Shown: piece after piece, positions 8,806 through 19,300 of the stretch
Position numbering within the stretch: position 1 is the first letter of the stretch
How the letters are laid out: each line of letters opens with the position of its first letter
Assembly (NCBI GenBank): GCA_032718475.1
Contig: JAUCBJ010001919.1
Coordinates: 1 to 64,000 of the forward strand
From: Nemertoderma westbladi
Lineage: Eukaryota > Xenacoelomorpha > Nemertodermatida > Nemertodermatidae
Length of the DNA stretch: 64,000 nucleotides
Direction: 5' to 3'
Notes under the pieces: generated by a model
What the model was told of the DNA's origin: nothing
The model's database searches: none
Seen by the model: the letters and a program-made list of their open reading frames with translations, nothing else
Position numbers and translations under genes: made by a program

Positions 8806-9608
8806 CTAACGCCCGCCATATCCCTCTCAATAACAATTACTGGTGTTTGCTGTTGTGAGCCCTGGCTACCCACAGCCGACTCCAAACAACCGTCTAGATT
8901 TGGTCCCGGGTTCAACCCCTCGCCCGGGATAGGGGCCCCAGAACTCCAACCGGGTTCTAACTGGGAGCCATCTGTTCGCCTGCTGGACGATGGAAGGTTA
9001 TCCTGATCAAAGCATCTAGCTAGCTCCGATGATGTCGGTTCGTTCGTCGGTGTCGGTTCAGGTTGCTGTCCATCGAACTTGGACTGACCTTCTTCCCGCG
9101 TATTTTTATCCTCAGCTCGCCTCCTGTCCCCCTCTCTTCGTTTCTCCTCATGTAGACCTTCTTCCTCTCTATTTCTCTTCTCGTCAGCTCGCCTTCTATC
9201 CTCGTCTCTGCGCTCCTCCTCGCGGAAATGTTCTGCCTGTTTACATCTCTTAACCTCCTCAGCTTGCCTCCGTTCAGCCTCTTTGTGCTCTTCTTCCTGT
9301 CGCCATTTCACGTATCCTCGTTGCCATTCCTCCTCCCGGCTTCGATTATCCTCCCTTCGCTTACGCTCCTCTGCCTGCAGACGAACCTCCTCGAGATTAC
9401 GTTCCTCGAGATTACGTTCCTCTTCGCTACGTTTAAGAAACTCCGCTTGTCGGCGCTCCTCCTCCTTGCGTGCCTCATCGTGTCGTAGCTGCTCAACCCA
9501 TCGGTTTCGCTCCTCGGCTCGACTCCGCTCCTCGGCCTCACGCCCAGCATCAGGCACTATACCACCTTTACACACACCTTTACCACACTTTACCACACAC
9601 TTTATTGA
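8739..9608 (-). CDS. LINE-A ORF1: Arg/Glu-rich helical protein
   Basis: An open frame of about 289 codons from the stop at 9609-9611 to the TAG at 8739-8741. Roughly the first 170 residues are dominated by R, E, K, A and Q with repeats such as RRQAEE, EERRDEDRRRA and EEKRREGDRRRA. This predicts a long coiled coil or single alpha-helix. The rest is Pro/Ser/Gly-rich and disordered. No RRM, CCHC knuckle or esterase is recognised. Family knowledge suggests an RNA-binding or multimerising role in the retrotransposition particle. No ATG occurs before residue 250 or so: the frame near 9596 begins with GTG. It is therefore 5'-truncated, starts at a non-AUG codon, or has lost its start. The repetitive charged sequence could also be expansion-prone. 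Its 3' end overlaps ORF2 by about 65 bp. Confidence 0.7.
   Translation of the reverse strand, partial: SIKCVVKCGKGVCKGGIVPDAGREAEERSRAEERNRWVEQLRHDEARKEEERRQAEFLKRSEEERNLEERNLEEVRLQAEERKRREDNRSREEEWQRGYVKWRQEEEHKEAERRQAEEVKRCKQAEHFREEERRDEDRRRADEKRNREEEGLHEEKRREGDRRRAEDKNTREEGQSKFDGQQPEPTPTNEPTSSELARCFDQDNLPSSSRRTDGSQLEPGWSSGAPIPGEGLNPGPNLDGCLESAVGSQGSQQQTPVIVIERDMAGVSGDWKIRDRSGGFLADTANQTG
8769..8775 (-). promoter_or_regulatory. Candidate -1 ribosomal frameshift heptamer, LINE-A ORF1/ORF2
   Basis: The minus strand reads G GGT TTT in the ORF1 frame (Gly-Phe codons), the classic X XXY YYZ slippery form. Slipping back one base gives GGG TTT in the ORF2 frame, which is open from 8805. The heptamer lies inside the short ORF1/ORF2 overlap (8739-8805). 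Downstream on the minus strand are a 4-bp hairpin at 8765-8755 (GCCG, loop ACA) and a 5-bp hairpin at 8721-8707 (CTGAG, loop ACACA). The spacer to the first (3 nt) is shorter than usual for a stimulator, so the stimulatory structure is uncertain. Confidence 0.6.
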
Positions 9609-9711
9609 TTATACTCCAGTCGGTGGTTGTCGGTGGCGTATTTAGTCAAACCCCCACAGCCCAGTTTAAATTGCCTAGTACAGTAGTAGAGCAGTCTGGG
9701 AAATTAGCCCA

Positions 9712-9744
9712 ATAGGGAAATTTTAAAATTTCCCTATAGGGAAA
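9712..9744. repeat. Overlapping perfect palindromes
   Basis: A perfect 26-bp palindrome (9712-9737, ATAGGGAAATTTT and its complement) overlaps a perfect 16-bp palindrome (9729-9744, TTTCCCTATAGGGAAA). A third half-copy, TTTCCCTATAG, follows at about 9751-9761. The same TTTCCCTAT module is therefore present three times in alternating orientation, upstream of LINE-A in its transcription direction. Confidence 0.85.
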
Positions 9745-10574
9745 CTTTTATTTCCCTATAGTTTCAGTACTGCTACACTACACCTACTGACCTAGTCTGC
9801 TAGTCAGCCAGTACACCTACAACAGTACAATGCAGCAATGCTACTGACAGACTGTAGGACTGCCGGACTGATACTGTAGCATGCTTTTTCTTGATTTCTT
9901 TATGAACTGTAAAGCAGTACAACACTGTACAGCTGTAGGCAGGTAGGCGTACTGCTGTAACCTGGTAACGGTGTTCAGTGTTGTATCTGTATGTTGTGTA
10001 GTAAATGTATATATTATTTACTTTCATTTTCAGCAGCTATCTTCAGTGGTCCCCTGGTCACTTACCTGTAAATAATGCAGAACGGGAAAGAGAGAGAAAG
10101 GGCAAACTCAGCACGAAAAATATTCTCGAAGATTATAGAAAAAGTCAAATATGTGAAAATTTTAATATTTCAATATTTTTAGACAATGCTATTGAATTAC
10201 CCTGTATTTTTATACTGTATGTATTTTATTTTTTAGACTGGACAAGTTTTACTGGACTGCCAAGTCGATTTTAATGTATGTTGTCTTACTAGATATATTT
10301 TACTGGACTGCATAGACGTTGGAAATTAAATTTTCTTACTGTAGGCTAATTTTATTATGTCAAATTCATTTCTTAATGTATGTTTTTATGTCACACTAAT
10401 GTTTTACTGTATATTTTTAGACTGGACTATTCATGCAATATTGTTAGTTGTCAGTATTGTACATGGATTAATATTAAGTTGTAGATATTTAGTGTTGTCT
10501 TTCACCTATTAGTGTTAATTTTTAACCTTGGTGATTTTCTCCCTCTATTAATAATTTTATAATATATGAGGTGT

Positions 10575-10594
10575 TAATAATAATAATAATAATA
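10575..10594 (+). repeat. (AAT)n microsatellite
   Basis: A short run of consecutive AAT triplets after GGTGTT, about six units. It lies in AT-rich DNA just upstream of the truncated LINE-B and has no evident function. Confidence 0.75.
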
Positions 10595-10763
10595 AGTATT
10601 CTACGATCAGATGTATCACTATCAAATCCAATTATATCTGGGAGCCCTCGCGAGCTCGTATATTAGTTACATATAAAACATAGCACGCAGCATAACATTT
10701 TGATTGTAACTGAACAACACACTGTACTGTAGATATACAGTACAGAAGTATATAGAAGTAAAA

Positions 10764-12347
10764 GTGTCTGAGTCTGTACTCCCAGATATTCCCATTGGTG
10801 ATATCTCCTTTGCAGAAGTGAAGGCTGCTGCAAAGAGCATTAAGACCAATCGTGCCAGTGGAGTAGATGGTGTTCCCCCTGAGGTCTTTAAAATACCTGA
10901 GTGTTTAAAGCTCATCTATCCCATCATAGTAGACATGTACCGTACAACAAGAGTCCCACAAGAAATGAAAACAAACAAGTTGGTGCCAGTTCCCAAGAAG
11001 GGCAACCTAACACTATATGGTTCTTTTCGGGGAATCTCATTGATCTCGATTGCTGCAAAGCTATACAATAGAATTCTATTAAATCGCATCAGGGATCCCA
11101 TTGAGAGACTGCTCCGTGGATATCAGAATGGGTTCCGTAAAGGTCGTGGGACCATGGAGCCCATTTTGGCACTTAGAAGGATAATTGAAGAGTTATCAAA
11201 AAAGAAAGACAGGCATCTGGCTGTTATCTTTGTTGACTTCTTCAAGGCCTTTGATTCAGTCTCTCGCTCACGTATGTTCAGCATACTTTCATTATATGGG
11301 ATTCCTGATGAAATTATTGCAGCAATCAGATCAGTATACGATGGTTTGACAACATTTGTGTCTACTGTTGACGGTGACACAGAACCATTTGAAGTGTTAT
11401 GGGGCGTCCTCCAAGGAGACACACTTGCACCATTGTTGTTCATAATTGTTGTTGACTATGTTCTACGCATGTCCTTAGATCATCATAATGATGATGGGGT
11501 GATGATAACTCCACCTACTGGCTCCAGAAGTCGAGGAAATCCTGCCAAGTACCTAACTGATCTAGACTTTGCTGATGACTTAGGAGTACTCTCAGAATCA
11601 CTAGAGGGAGCCCAACGGCTCCTCAGCTCATTAGAACATGCTGCTTCTAGTGTTGGTCTTTTTATTAACTCCAGAAAGATCAAAATTTTGACAGTTAACT
11701 TTGAAAGTCCTCAGCAAGTCTCTGATCGGATAAGCATAAGCTCAAAAGATGGTATGCTTGAGCATGTGGATGACTTCTGTTACCTGGGATCATGGATCCG
11801 GAAGTCAGGTGAGGACCTTCGAATACGTAAGGGAAAGGCATGGGCAGCCTTAAATAGGCTTTCCAGGATTTGAAAGTCACCGAGAATTAATCGGAAACTT
11901 AAGGCCCGGTTATTTAGAGCAGCAGTAGTTCCAGTACTCCTCTATGGGAGTCCATGCTGGGCTCTAACTGCTGAGGACACCAAATCTCTGGACGGCACAT
12001 TCACAAGAATGCTACGCCGGGTTCATTGTGTCAAGTTCAATGCACACATCTCCAACCAGACACTATATTACATTGGAGGTGTCTCATTGGTTCCCCCAAG
12101 CTTGACACTATAACAAAATCGCCTCCGCTTTGCAGGACATTGCTTTCGCCGTGAGGACCAGCCAGTGCATAATCTTGTACTTTGGCAGCCTCATGGAGTG
12201 AATAAGCATGGTGGACAGCCCATGACTTTCTTGAGACGCATCTTAAAGGACACTGGCCTTGAAGATGCGGATGATCTAGCAAATGTCAGGGGTGATAGAG
12301 AGTTGTGGCGGTGCAATTTTGTCAATAAGCCGGCACAGCATTCTTAA
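10764..12347 (+). pseudogene. LINE-B: 5'-truncated, decayed reverse-transcriptase fragment
   Basis: A plus-strand non-LTR reverse transcriptase from a different family than LINE-A. The recognisable part begins at about 10764 at a GTG with no ATG, inside the region preceding RT (NRASGVDGVPPEVF). The endonuclease is therefore missing and the copy is 5'-truncated. RT motifs follow: FRGISLIS, FVDFFKAFDSVSR, GVLQGDTLAPLLF and DFADDLGVL (FADD instead of YADD). The frame runs on to a TAA at 12345-12347 but is broken by TGA at 11871-11873 and TAA at 12111-12113, all in one frame. Both breaks are substitutions; no frameshift is needed. The C-terminal part keeps LLYGSPCW, RLRFAGHCFRRED and DLANVRGDRELW. 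Two in-frame stops mean this copy cannot make a full protein. The 3' end abuts satellite DNA after only 36 bp. Confidence 0.88.
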
Positions 12348-12383
12348 AAATGCAGCTGCAATGCAGCATGCCGATCCCTAGTA
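12348..12383 (+). other. Junction between LINE-B 3' end and 44-bp satellite
   Basis: 36 bp between the LINE-B stop and the first satellite unit. It holds the palindrome TGCAGCTGCA (12351-12360) followed by a partial repeat, ATGCAGCATG. No poly-A tail is present. This is either a very short LINE 3' UTR or the start of the satellite flank. Confidence 0.55.
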
Positions 12384-15300
12384 GATCTGGAATAGTCTAC
12401 CGCGCACCTTGACTACAAGGGGCCAGCGATCTGGAATAGTCTACCGCGCACTTTAACTACAAGGGGCCAGCGATCTGGAATAGTCTACCGCGCACCTTGA
12501 CTACAAGGGGCCAGCGATCTGGAATAGTCTACCACGCACCTTGACTACAAGGGGCCAGCGATCTGGAATAGTCTACCACGCACCTTGACTACAAGGGGCC
12601 AGCGATCCGGAATAGTCTACCGCGCACCTTGACTACAAGGGGCCAGCGATCTGGAATAGTCTACCGCGCACTTTGACTACAAGGGGCCAGCGATCTGGAA
12701 TAGTCTACCGCGCACCTTGACTACAAGGGGCCAGCGATCTGGAATAGTCTACCGCGCACCTTGACTACAAGGGGCCAGCGATCTGGAATAGTCTACCGCG
12801 CACCTTGACTACAAGGGGCCAGCGATCTGGAATAGTCTACCGCGCACCTTGACTACAAGGGGCCAGCGATCTGGAATAGTCTACCACGCACCTTGACTAC
12901 AAGGGGCCAGCAATCAGGAATAGTCTACCACGCACCTTGACTACAAGGGGCCAGCGATCTGGAATAGTCTACCGCGCACCTTGACTACAAGGGGCCAGCG
13001 ATCTGGAATAGTCTACCGCGCACCTTGACTACAAGGGGCCAGCGATCTGGAATAGTCTACCACGCACCTTGACTACAAGGGGCCAGCGATCTGGAATAGT
13101 CTACCGCGCACTTTGACTACAAGGGGCCAGCGATCTGGAATAGTCTACCACGCACCTTGACTACAAGGGGCCAGCGATCTGGAATAGTCTACCGCGCACC
13201 TTGACTACAAGGGGCCAGCGATCTGGAATAGTCTACCGCGCACCTTGACTACAAGGGGCCAGCGATCTGGAATAGTCTACCGCGCACCTTGACTACAAGG
13301 GGCCAGCGATCTGGAATAGTCTACCGCGCACCTTGACTACAAGGGGCCAGCGATCTGGAATAGTCTACCACGCACCTTGACTACAAGGGGCCAGCGATCT
13401 GGAATAGTCTACCGCGCACTTTGACTACAAGGGGCCAGCGATCTGGAATAGTCTACCGCGCACCTTGACTACAAGGGGCCAGCAATCTGGAATAGTCTAC
13501 CGCGCACCTTGACTACAAGGGGCCAGCAATCTGGAATAGTCTACCGCGCACCTTGACTACAAGGGGCTAGCGATCTGGAATAGTCTACCGCGCACTTTGA
13601 CTACAAGGGGCCAGCAATCTGGAATAGTCTACCGCGCACCTTGACTACAAGGGGCCAGCAATCTGGAATAGTCTACCGCGCACCTTGACTACAAGGGGCT
13701 AGCGATCTGGAATAGTCTACCGCGCACCTTGACTACAAGGGGCCAGCGATCTGGAATAGTCTACCGCGCACCTTGACTACAAGGGGCCAGCGATCTGGAA
13801 TAGTCTACCACGCACCTTGACTACAAGGGGCCAGCGATCTGGAATAGTCTACCGCGCACCTTGACTACAAGGGGCCAGCAATCTGGAATAGTCTACCGCG
13901 CACCTTGACTACAAGGGGCCAGCAATCTGGAATAGTCTACCGCGCACCTTGACTACAAGGGGCTAGCGATCTGGAATAGTCTACCGCGCACCTTGACTAC
14001 AAGGGGCCAGCGATCTGGAATAGTCTACCGCGCACCTTGACTACAAGGGGCTAGCGATCTGGAATAGTCTACCGCGCACCTTGACTACAAGGGGCCAGCA
14101 ATCTGGAATAGTCTACCGCGCACCTTGACTACAAGGGGCTAGCGATCTGGAATAGTCTACCGCGCACCTTGACTACAAGGGGCCAGCGATCTGGAATAGT
14201 CTACCACGCACCTTGACTACAATGGGCCAGCGATCTGGAATAGTCTACCGCGCACCTTGACTACAAGGGGCCAGCGATCTGGAATAGTCTACCGCGCACC
14301 TTGACTACAAGGGGCCAGCGATCTGGAATAGTCTACCACGCACCTTGACTACAAGGGGCCAGCGATCTGGAATAGTCTACCGCGCACCTTGACTACAAGG
14401 GGCCAGCGATCTGGAATAGTCTACCACGCACCTTGACTACAAGGGGCCAGCGATCTGGAATAGTCTACCGCGCACCTTGACTACAAGGGGCCAGCGATCT
14501 GGAATAGTCTACCGCGCACCTTGACTACAAGGGGCCAGCGATCTGGAATAGTCTACCACGCACCTTGACTACAAGGGGCCAGCGATCTGGAATAGTCTAC
14601 CGCGCACCTTGACTACAAGGGGCCAGCGATCTGGAATAGTCTACCGCGCACCTTGACTACAAGGGGCCAGCGATCTGGAATAGTCTACCGCGCACCTTGA
14701 CTACAAGGGGCCAGCGATCTGGAATAGTCTACCGCGCACTTTGACTACAAAGGGGCCAGCGATCTGGAATAGTCTACCGCGCACCTTGACTACAAGGGGC
14801 CAGCGATCTGGAATAGTCTACCGCGCACCTTGACTACAAGGGGCCAGCGATCTGGAATAGTCTACCACGCACCTTGACTACAAGGGGCCAGCGATCTGGA
14901 ATAGTCTACCGCGCACCTTGACTACAAGGGGCCAGCGATCTGGAATAGTCTACCGCGCACTTTGACTACAAGGGGCCAGCGATCTGGAATAGTCTACCGC
15001 GCACCTTGACTACAAGGGGCCAGCAATCTGGAATAGTCTACCGCGCACCTTGACTACAAGGGGCCAGCAATCTGGAATAGTCTACCACGCACCTTGACTA
15101 CAAGGGGCCAGCGATCTGGAATAGTCTACCGCGCACCTTGACTACAAGGGGCCAGCGATCTGGAATAGTCTACCGCGCACCTTGACTACAAGGGGCCAGC
15201 GATCTGGAATAGTCTACCGCGCACCTTGACTACAAGGGGCCAGCGATCTGGAATAGTCTACCGCGCACCTTGACTACAAGGGGCCAGCGATCTGGAATAG

Positions 15301-15708
15301 TCTACCACGCACCTTGACTACAAGGGGCCAGCGATCTGGAATAGTCTACCGCGCACCTTGACTACAAGGGGCCAGCGATCTGGAATAGTCTACCGCGCAC
15401 CTTGACTACAAGGGGCCAGCGATCTGGAATAGTCTACCACGCACCTTGACTACAAGGGGCCAGCGATCTGGAATAGTCTACCGCGCACCTTGACTACAAG
15501 GGGCCAGCGATCTGGAATAGTCTACCGCGCACCTTGACTACAAGGGGCCAGCGATCTGGAATAATCTACCGCGCACCTTGACTACAAGGGGCCAGCGATC
15601 TGGAATAGTCTACCACGCACCTTGACTACAAGGGGCCAGCGATCTGGAATAGTCTACCGCGCACCTTGACTACAAGGGGCCAGCGATCTGGAATAGTCTA
15701 CCACGCAA
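12384..15708. repeat. 44-bp satellite array (about 75 units)
   Basis: A tandem array of a 44-bp unit that starts GATCTGGAATAGTCTACC, then R-CGCAC, YTTGACTACAAGGGG and YAGC. Unit starts at 12384, 12428 and 12472 show the spacing. A single extra A (in ACAAAGGGG near 14750) shifts the register by one. The last unit start is 15685, so there are 75 full units plus a 24-bp partial. Identity is very high. The main variants are ACCGCG/ACCACG, CACCTT/CACTTT, CAGCGATC/CAGCAATC and GGCCAGC/GGCTAGC. Combinations recur locally, showing higher-order structure. No coding capacity is apparent. Its start abuts LINE-B. Confidence 0.95.
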
Positions 15709-16008
15709 TGTAACCGATCCGTGATCGTGGATAGTGTGGATACCTCATATAATCTGCGCTCACTTGATTGACATCTCGCCCTGCTATTTGTAGTTATCTT
15801 AAGATCTATTTTTAAAACTTTAACTTTCTATTTACATCATAAGCACCTCAAATACATTATTTTTACGCAATATAAATTTTTACTTAATAATACTACTGTA
15901 ATTAATAATTAAAAAAAAATTAAATAATTTTTTAATGTTATGCAAGAAATATCTTATTTAGGATTATTTAAAGAATGATATCCTTCATCATCGTGAATAG
16001 TGTGGATA
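15709..16008. other. AT-rich spacer between two satellites, with direct repeats near its ends
   Basis: About 300 bp with no gene. The middle is very AT-rich (A8-9 and T6 runs near 15910-15935). A 21-bp motif at 15723-15743 recurs at 15989-16009 with two mismatches; the shared core is ATAGTGTGGATAC. The second copy runs straight into the 20-bp satellite. The motif also resembles the start of the 44-bp unit (GATC-TGGAATAGT-CTACC). Confidence 0.7.
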
Positions 16009-16339
16009 CATTACAGTACTGAATGTCCTCCTACATTACTGAATGTCCTCCTACATTACTGAATGTCCTCCTACATTACTGAATGTCCTCCTACATTACT
16101 GAATGTCCTCCTACATTACTGAATGTCCTCCTACATTACTGAATGTCCTCCTACATTACTGAATGTCCTCCTACATTACTGAATGTCCTCCTACATTACT
16201 GAAAGTCCACCTACATTACTGAATGTCCTCCTACATTACTGAATGTCCTCCTACATTACTGAATGTCCTCCTAAATTACTGAAAGTCCACCTACATTACT
16301 GAATGTCCTCCTACATTACTGAATGTCCTCCTACATTAC

Positions 16340-19300
16340 TGAATGTCCTCCTACATTACTGAATGTCTTCCTACATTACTGAATGTCCTCCTACATTACT
16401 GAATGTCCTCCTACATTACTGAATGTCCTCCTACATTACTGAATGTCCTCCTACATTACTGAAAGTCCACCTACATTACTGAATGTCCTCCTACATTACT
16501 GAATGTCCTCCTACATTACTGAATGTCCTCCTACATTACTGAATGTCCTCCTACAATACTGGATGTCCACCTAAATTACTGAATGTCCTCCTACATTACT
16601 GAATGTCCTCCTACATTAATGAATGTCCTCCTACATTACTGAATGTCCTCCTACAGTACTGAATGTCCTCCTACATTACTGAATGTCCTCCTACATTACT
16701 GAATGTCCTCCTACATTACTGAATGTCCTCCTACATTACTGAATGTCCTCCTACATTACTGAATGTCCTCCTACATTACATTACTGAATGTCCTCCTACA
16801 TTACTGAATGTCCTCCTACATTACTGAATGTCCTCCTACATTACTGAATGTCCTCCTACATTACTGAATGTCCTTCTACATTACTGAATGTCCTCCTACA
16901 TTACTGAATGTCCTCCTACATTACTGCATGTCCTCCTACATTACTGAATGTCCTCCTACAGTACTGAATGTCCTCCTACATTACTGAATGTCCTCCTACA
17001 TTACTGAATGTCCTCCTACAGTACTGAATGTCCTCCTACATTACTGAATGTCCTCCTACAGTACTGAATGTCCTCCTACATTACTGAATATCCTCCTACA
17101 GTACTGAATGTCCTCCTACAGTACTGAATGTCCTCCTACAGTACTGAATGTCCTCCTACAGTACTGAATGTCCTCCTACAGTACTGAATGTCCTCCTACA
17201 TTACATTACTGAATGTTCTCCTACATTACTGAATGTCCTCCTACATTACTGAATGTCCTCCTACATTACTGAATGTCCTCCTACATTACTGAATGTCCTC
17301 CTACAGTACTGAATGTCCTCCTACATTACTGAATGTCCTCCTACATTACATTACTGAATGTCCTCCTACATTACTGAATGTCCTCCTACAGTACTGAATG
17401 TCCTCCTACAGTACTGAATGTCCTCCTACATTACTGAATATCCTCCTACAGTACTGAATGTCCTCCTACAGTACTGAATGTCCTCCTACATTACTGAATG
17501 TCCTCCTACAGTACTGAATGTCCTCCTACATTACTGAATGTCCTCCTACATTACTGAATGTCCTCCTACATTACTGAATGTCCTCCTACAGTACTGAATG
17601 TCCTCCTACATTACTGAATGTCCTCCTACAGTACTGAATGTCCTCCTACATTACTGAATATCCTCCTACAGTACTGAATGTCCTCCTACAGTACTGAATG
17701 TCCTCCTACAGTAATGAATGTCCTCCTACAGTACTGAATGTCCTCCTACATTACATTACTGAATGTCCTCCTACATTACTGAATGTCCTCCTACATTACT
17801 GAATGTCCTCCTACATTACTGAATGTCCTCCTACATTACTGAATGTCCTCCTACAGTACTGAATGTCCTCCTACATTACTGAATGTCCTCCTACATTACA
17901 TTACTGAATGTCCAACAACATTACTGAATGTCCTCCTACAGTACTGAATGTCCTCCTACATTACTGAATGTCCTCCTACATTACTGAATGTCCTCCTACA
18001 TTACATTACTGAATGTCCTCCTACAGTACTGAATGTCCTCCTACATTACTGAATATCCTCCTACAGTACTGAATGTCCTCCTACATTACTGAATGTCCTC
18101 CTACATTACTGAATGTCCTCCTACATTACTGAATGTCTTCCTACATTACTGAATGTCCTCCTACATTACTGAATGTCCTCCTACATTACTGAATGTCCTC
18201 CTACATTACTGAATGTCCTCCTACATTACTGAAAGTCCACCTACATTACTGAATGTCCTCCTACATTACTGAATGTCCTCCTACATTACTGAATGTCCTC
18301 CTACATTACTGAATGTCCTCCTACAATACTGGATGTCCACCTAAATTACTGAATGTCCTCCTACATTACTGAATGTCCTCCTACATTACTGAATGTCCTC
18401 CTACATTACTGAATGTCCTCCTACATTATTGAATGTCCTCCTACATTACTGAATGTCCTCCTACAGTACTGAATGTCCTCCTACACTACTGAATGTCCTC
18501 CAACATTACTGGATGTCCTCCTACAATACTGGATGTCCTCCTACAGTACTGAATGTCCACCTACATTAATGAATGTCCTCCTACATTACTGAATGTCCTC
18601 CTACAGTACTGAATGTCCTCCTACATTACTGAATGTCCTCCTACATTACTGAATGTCCTCCTACATTACTGAATGTCCTCCTACATTACTGAATGTCCTC
18701 CTACATTACTGAATGTCCTCCTACATTACATTACTGAATGTCCTCCTACATTACTGAATGTCCTCCTACATTACTGAATGTCCTCCTACATTACTGAATG
18801 TCCTCCTACATTACTGAATGTCCTTCTACATTACTGAATGTCCTCCTACATTACTGAATGTCCTCCTACATTACTGCATGTCCTCCTACATTACTGAATG
18901 TCCTCCTACAGTACTGAATGTCCTCCTACATTACTGAATGTCCTCCTACATTACTGAATGTCCTCCTACAGTACTGAATGTCCTCCTACATTACTGAATG
19001 TCCTCCTACAGTACTGAATGTCCTCCTACATTACTGAATATCCTCCTACAGTACTGAATGTCCTCCTACAGTACTGAATGTCCTCCTACAGTACTGAATG
19101 TCCTCCTACAGTACTGAATGTCCTCCTACAGTACTGAATGTCCTCCTACATTACATTACTGAATGTTCTCCTACATTACTGAATGTCCTCCTACATTACT
19201 GAATGTCCTCCTACATTACTGAATGTCCTCCTACATTACTGAATGTCCTCCTACAGTACTGAATGTCCTCCTACATTACTGAATGTCCTCCTACATTACA

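Larger units (their letters stand above)
5113..9608 (-). mobile_element. LINE-A: APE-type non-LTR retrotransposon, nearly complete
   Basis: This minus-strand element has two open frames: a charged ORF1 (9608-8739) and an endonuclease/reverse transcriptase ORF2 (8805-5113). Neither is interrupted by internal stops. The limits given are those of the reading frames; the 5' UTR, 3' UTR and tail could not be delimited and no target duplication was found. The 5' end may be truncated, because ORF1 has no ATG near its start. The clade is uncertain. The N-terminal APE endonuclease and the C-terminal CPLC...HFLLVC zinc motif exclude the R2-type (restriction-like endonuclease) group. ORF2 needs a -1 shift relative to ORF1. 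Confidence 0.88.
9612..10763. other. AT-rich intergenic DNA between LINE-A and LINE-B
   Basis: No supported gene. The left part (upstream of LINE-A ORF1) may include LINE-A 5' UTR. The region contains a palindrome cluster at 9712-9744, CT/ACTG-rich sequence around 9770-9870, a short purine-rich AGAGAGAAAGGG stretch near 10080-10100, and an (AAT)n microsatellite near 10575-10594. Confidence 0.5.

Noticed and set aside
9228-9645. Ser/Cys/Leu-rich plus-strand open frames
   Set aside because: They are the antisense of the Arg/Glu-rich LINE-A ORF1 and simply reflect its codon repeats.
12384-15708. Centromere protein B box or telomere repeat in the 44-bp satellite
   Set aside because: No CENP-B-box-like or TTAGGG-like motif was found in the unit.
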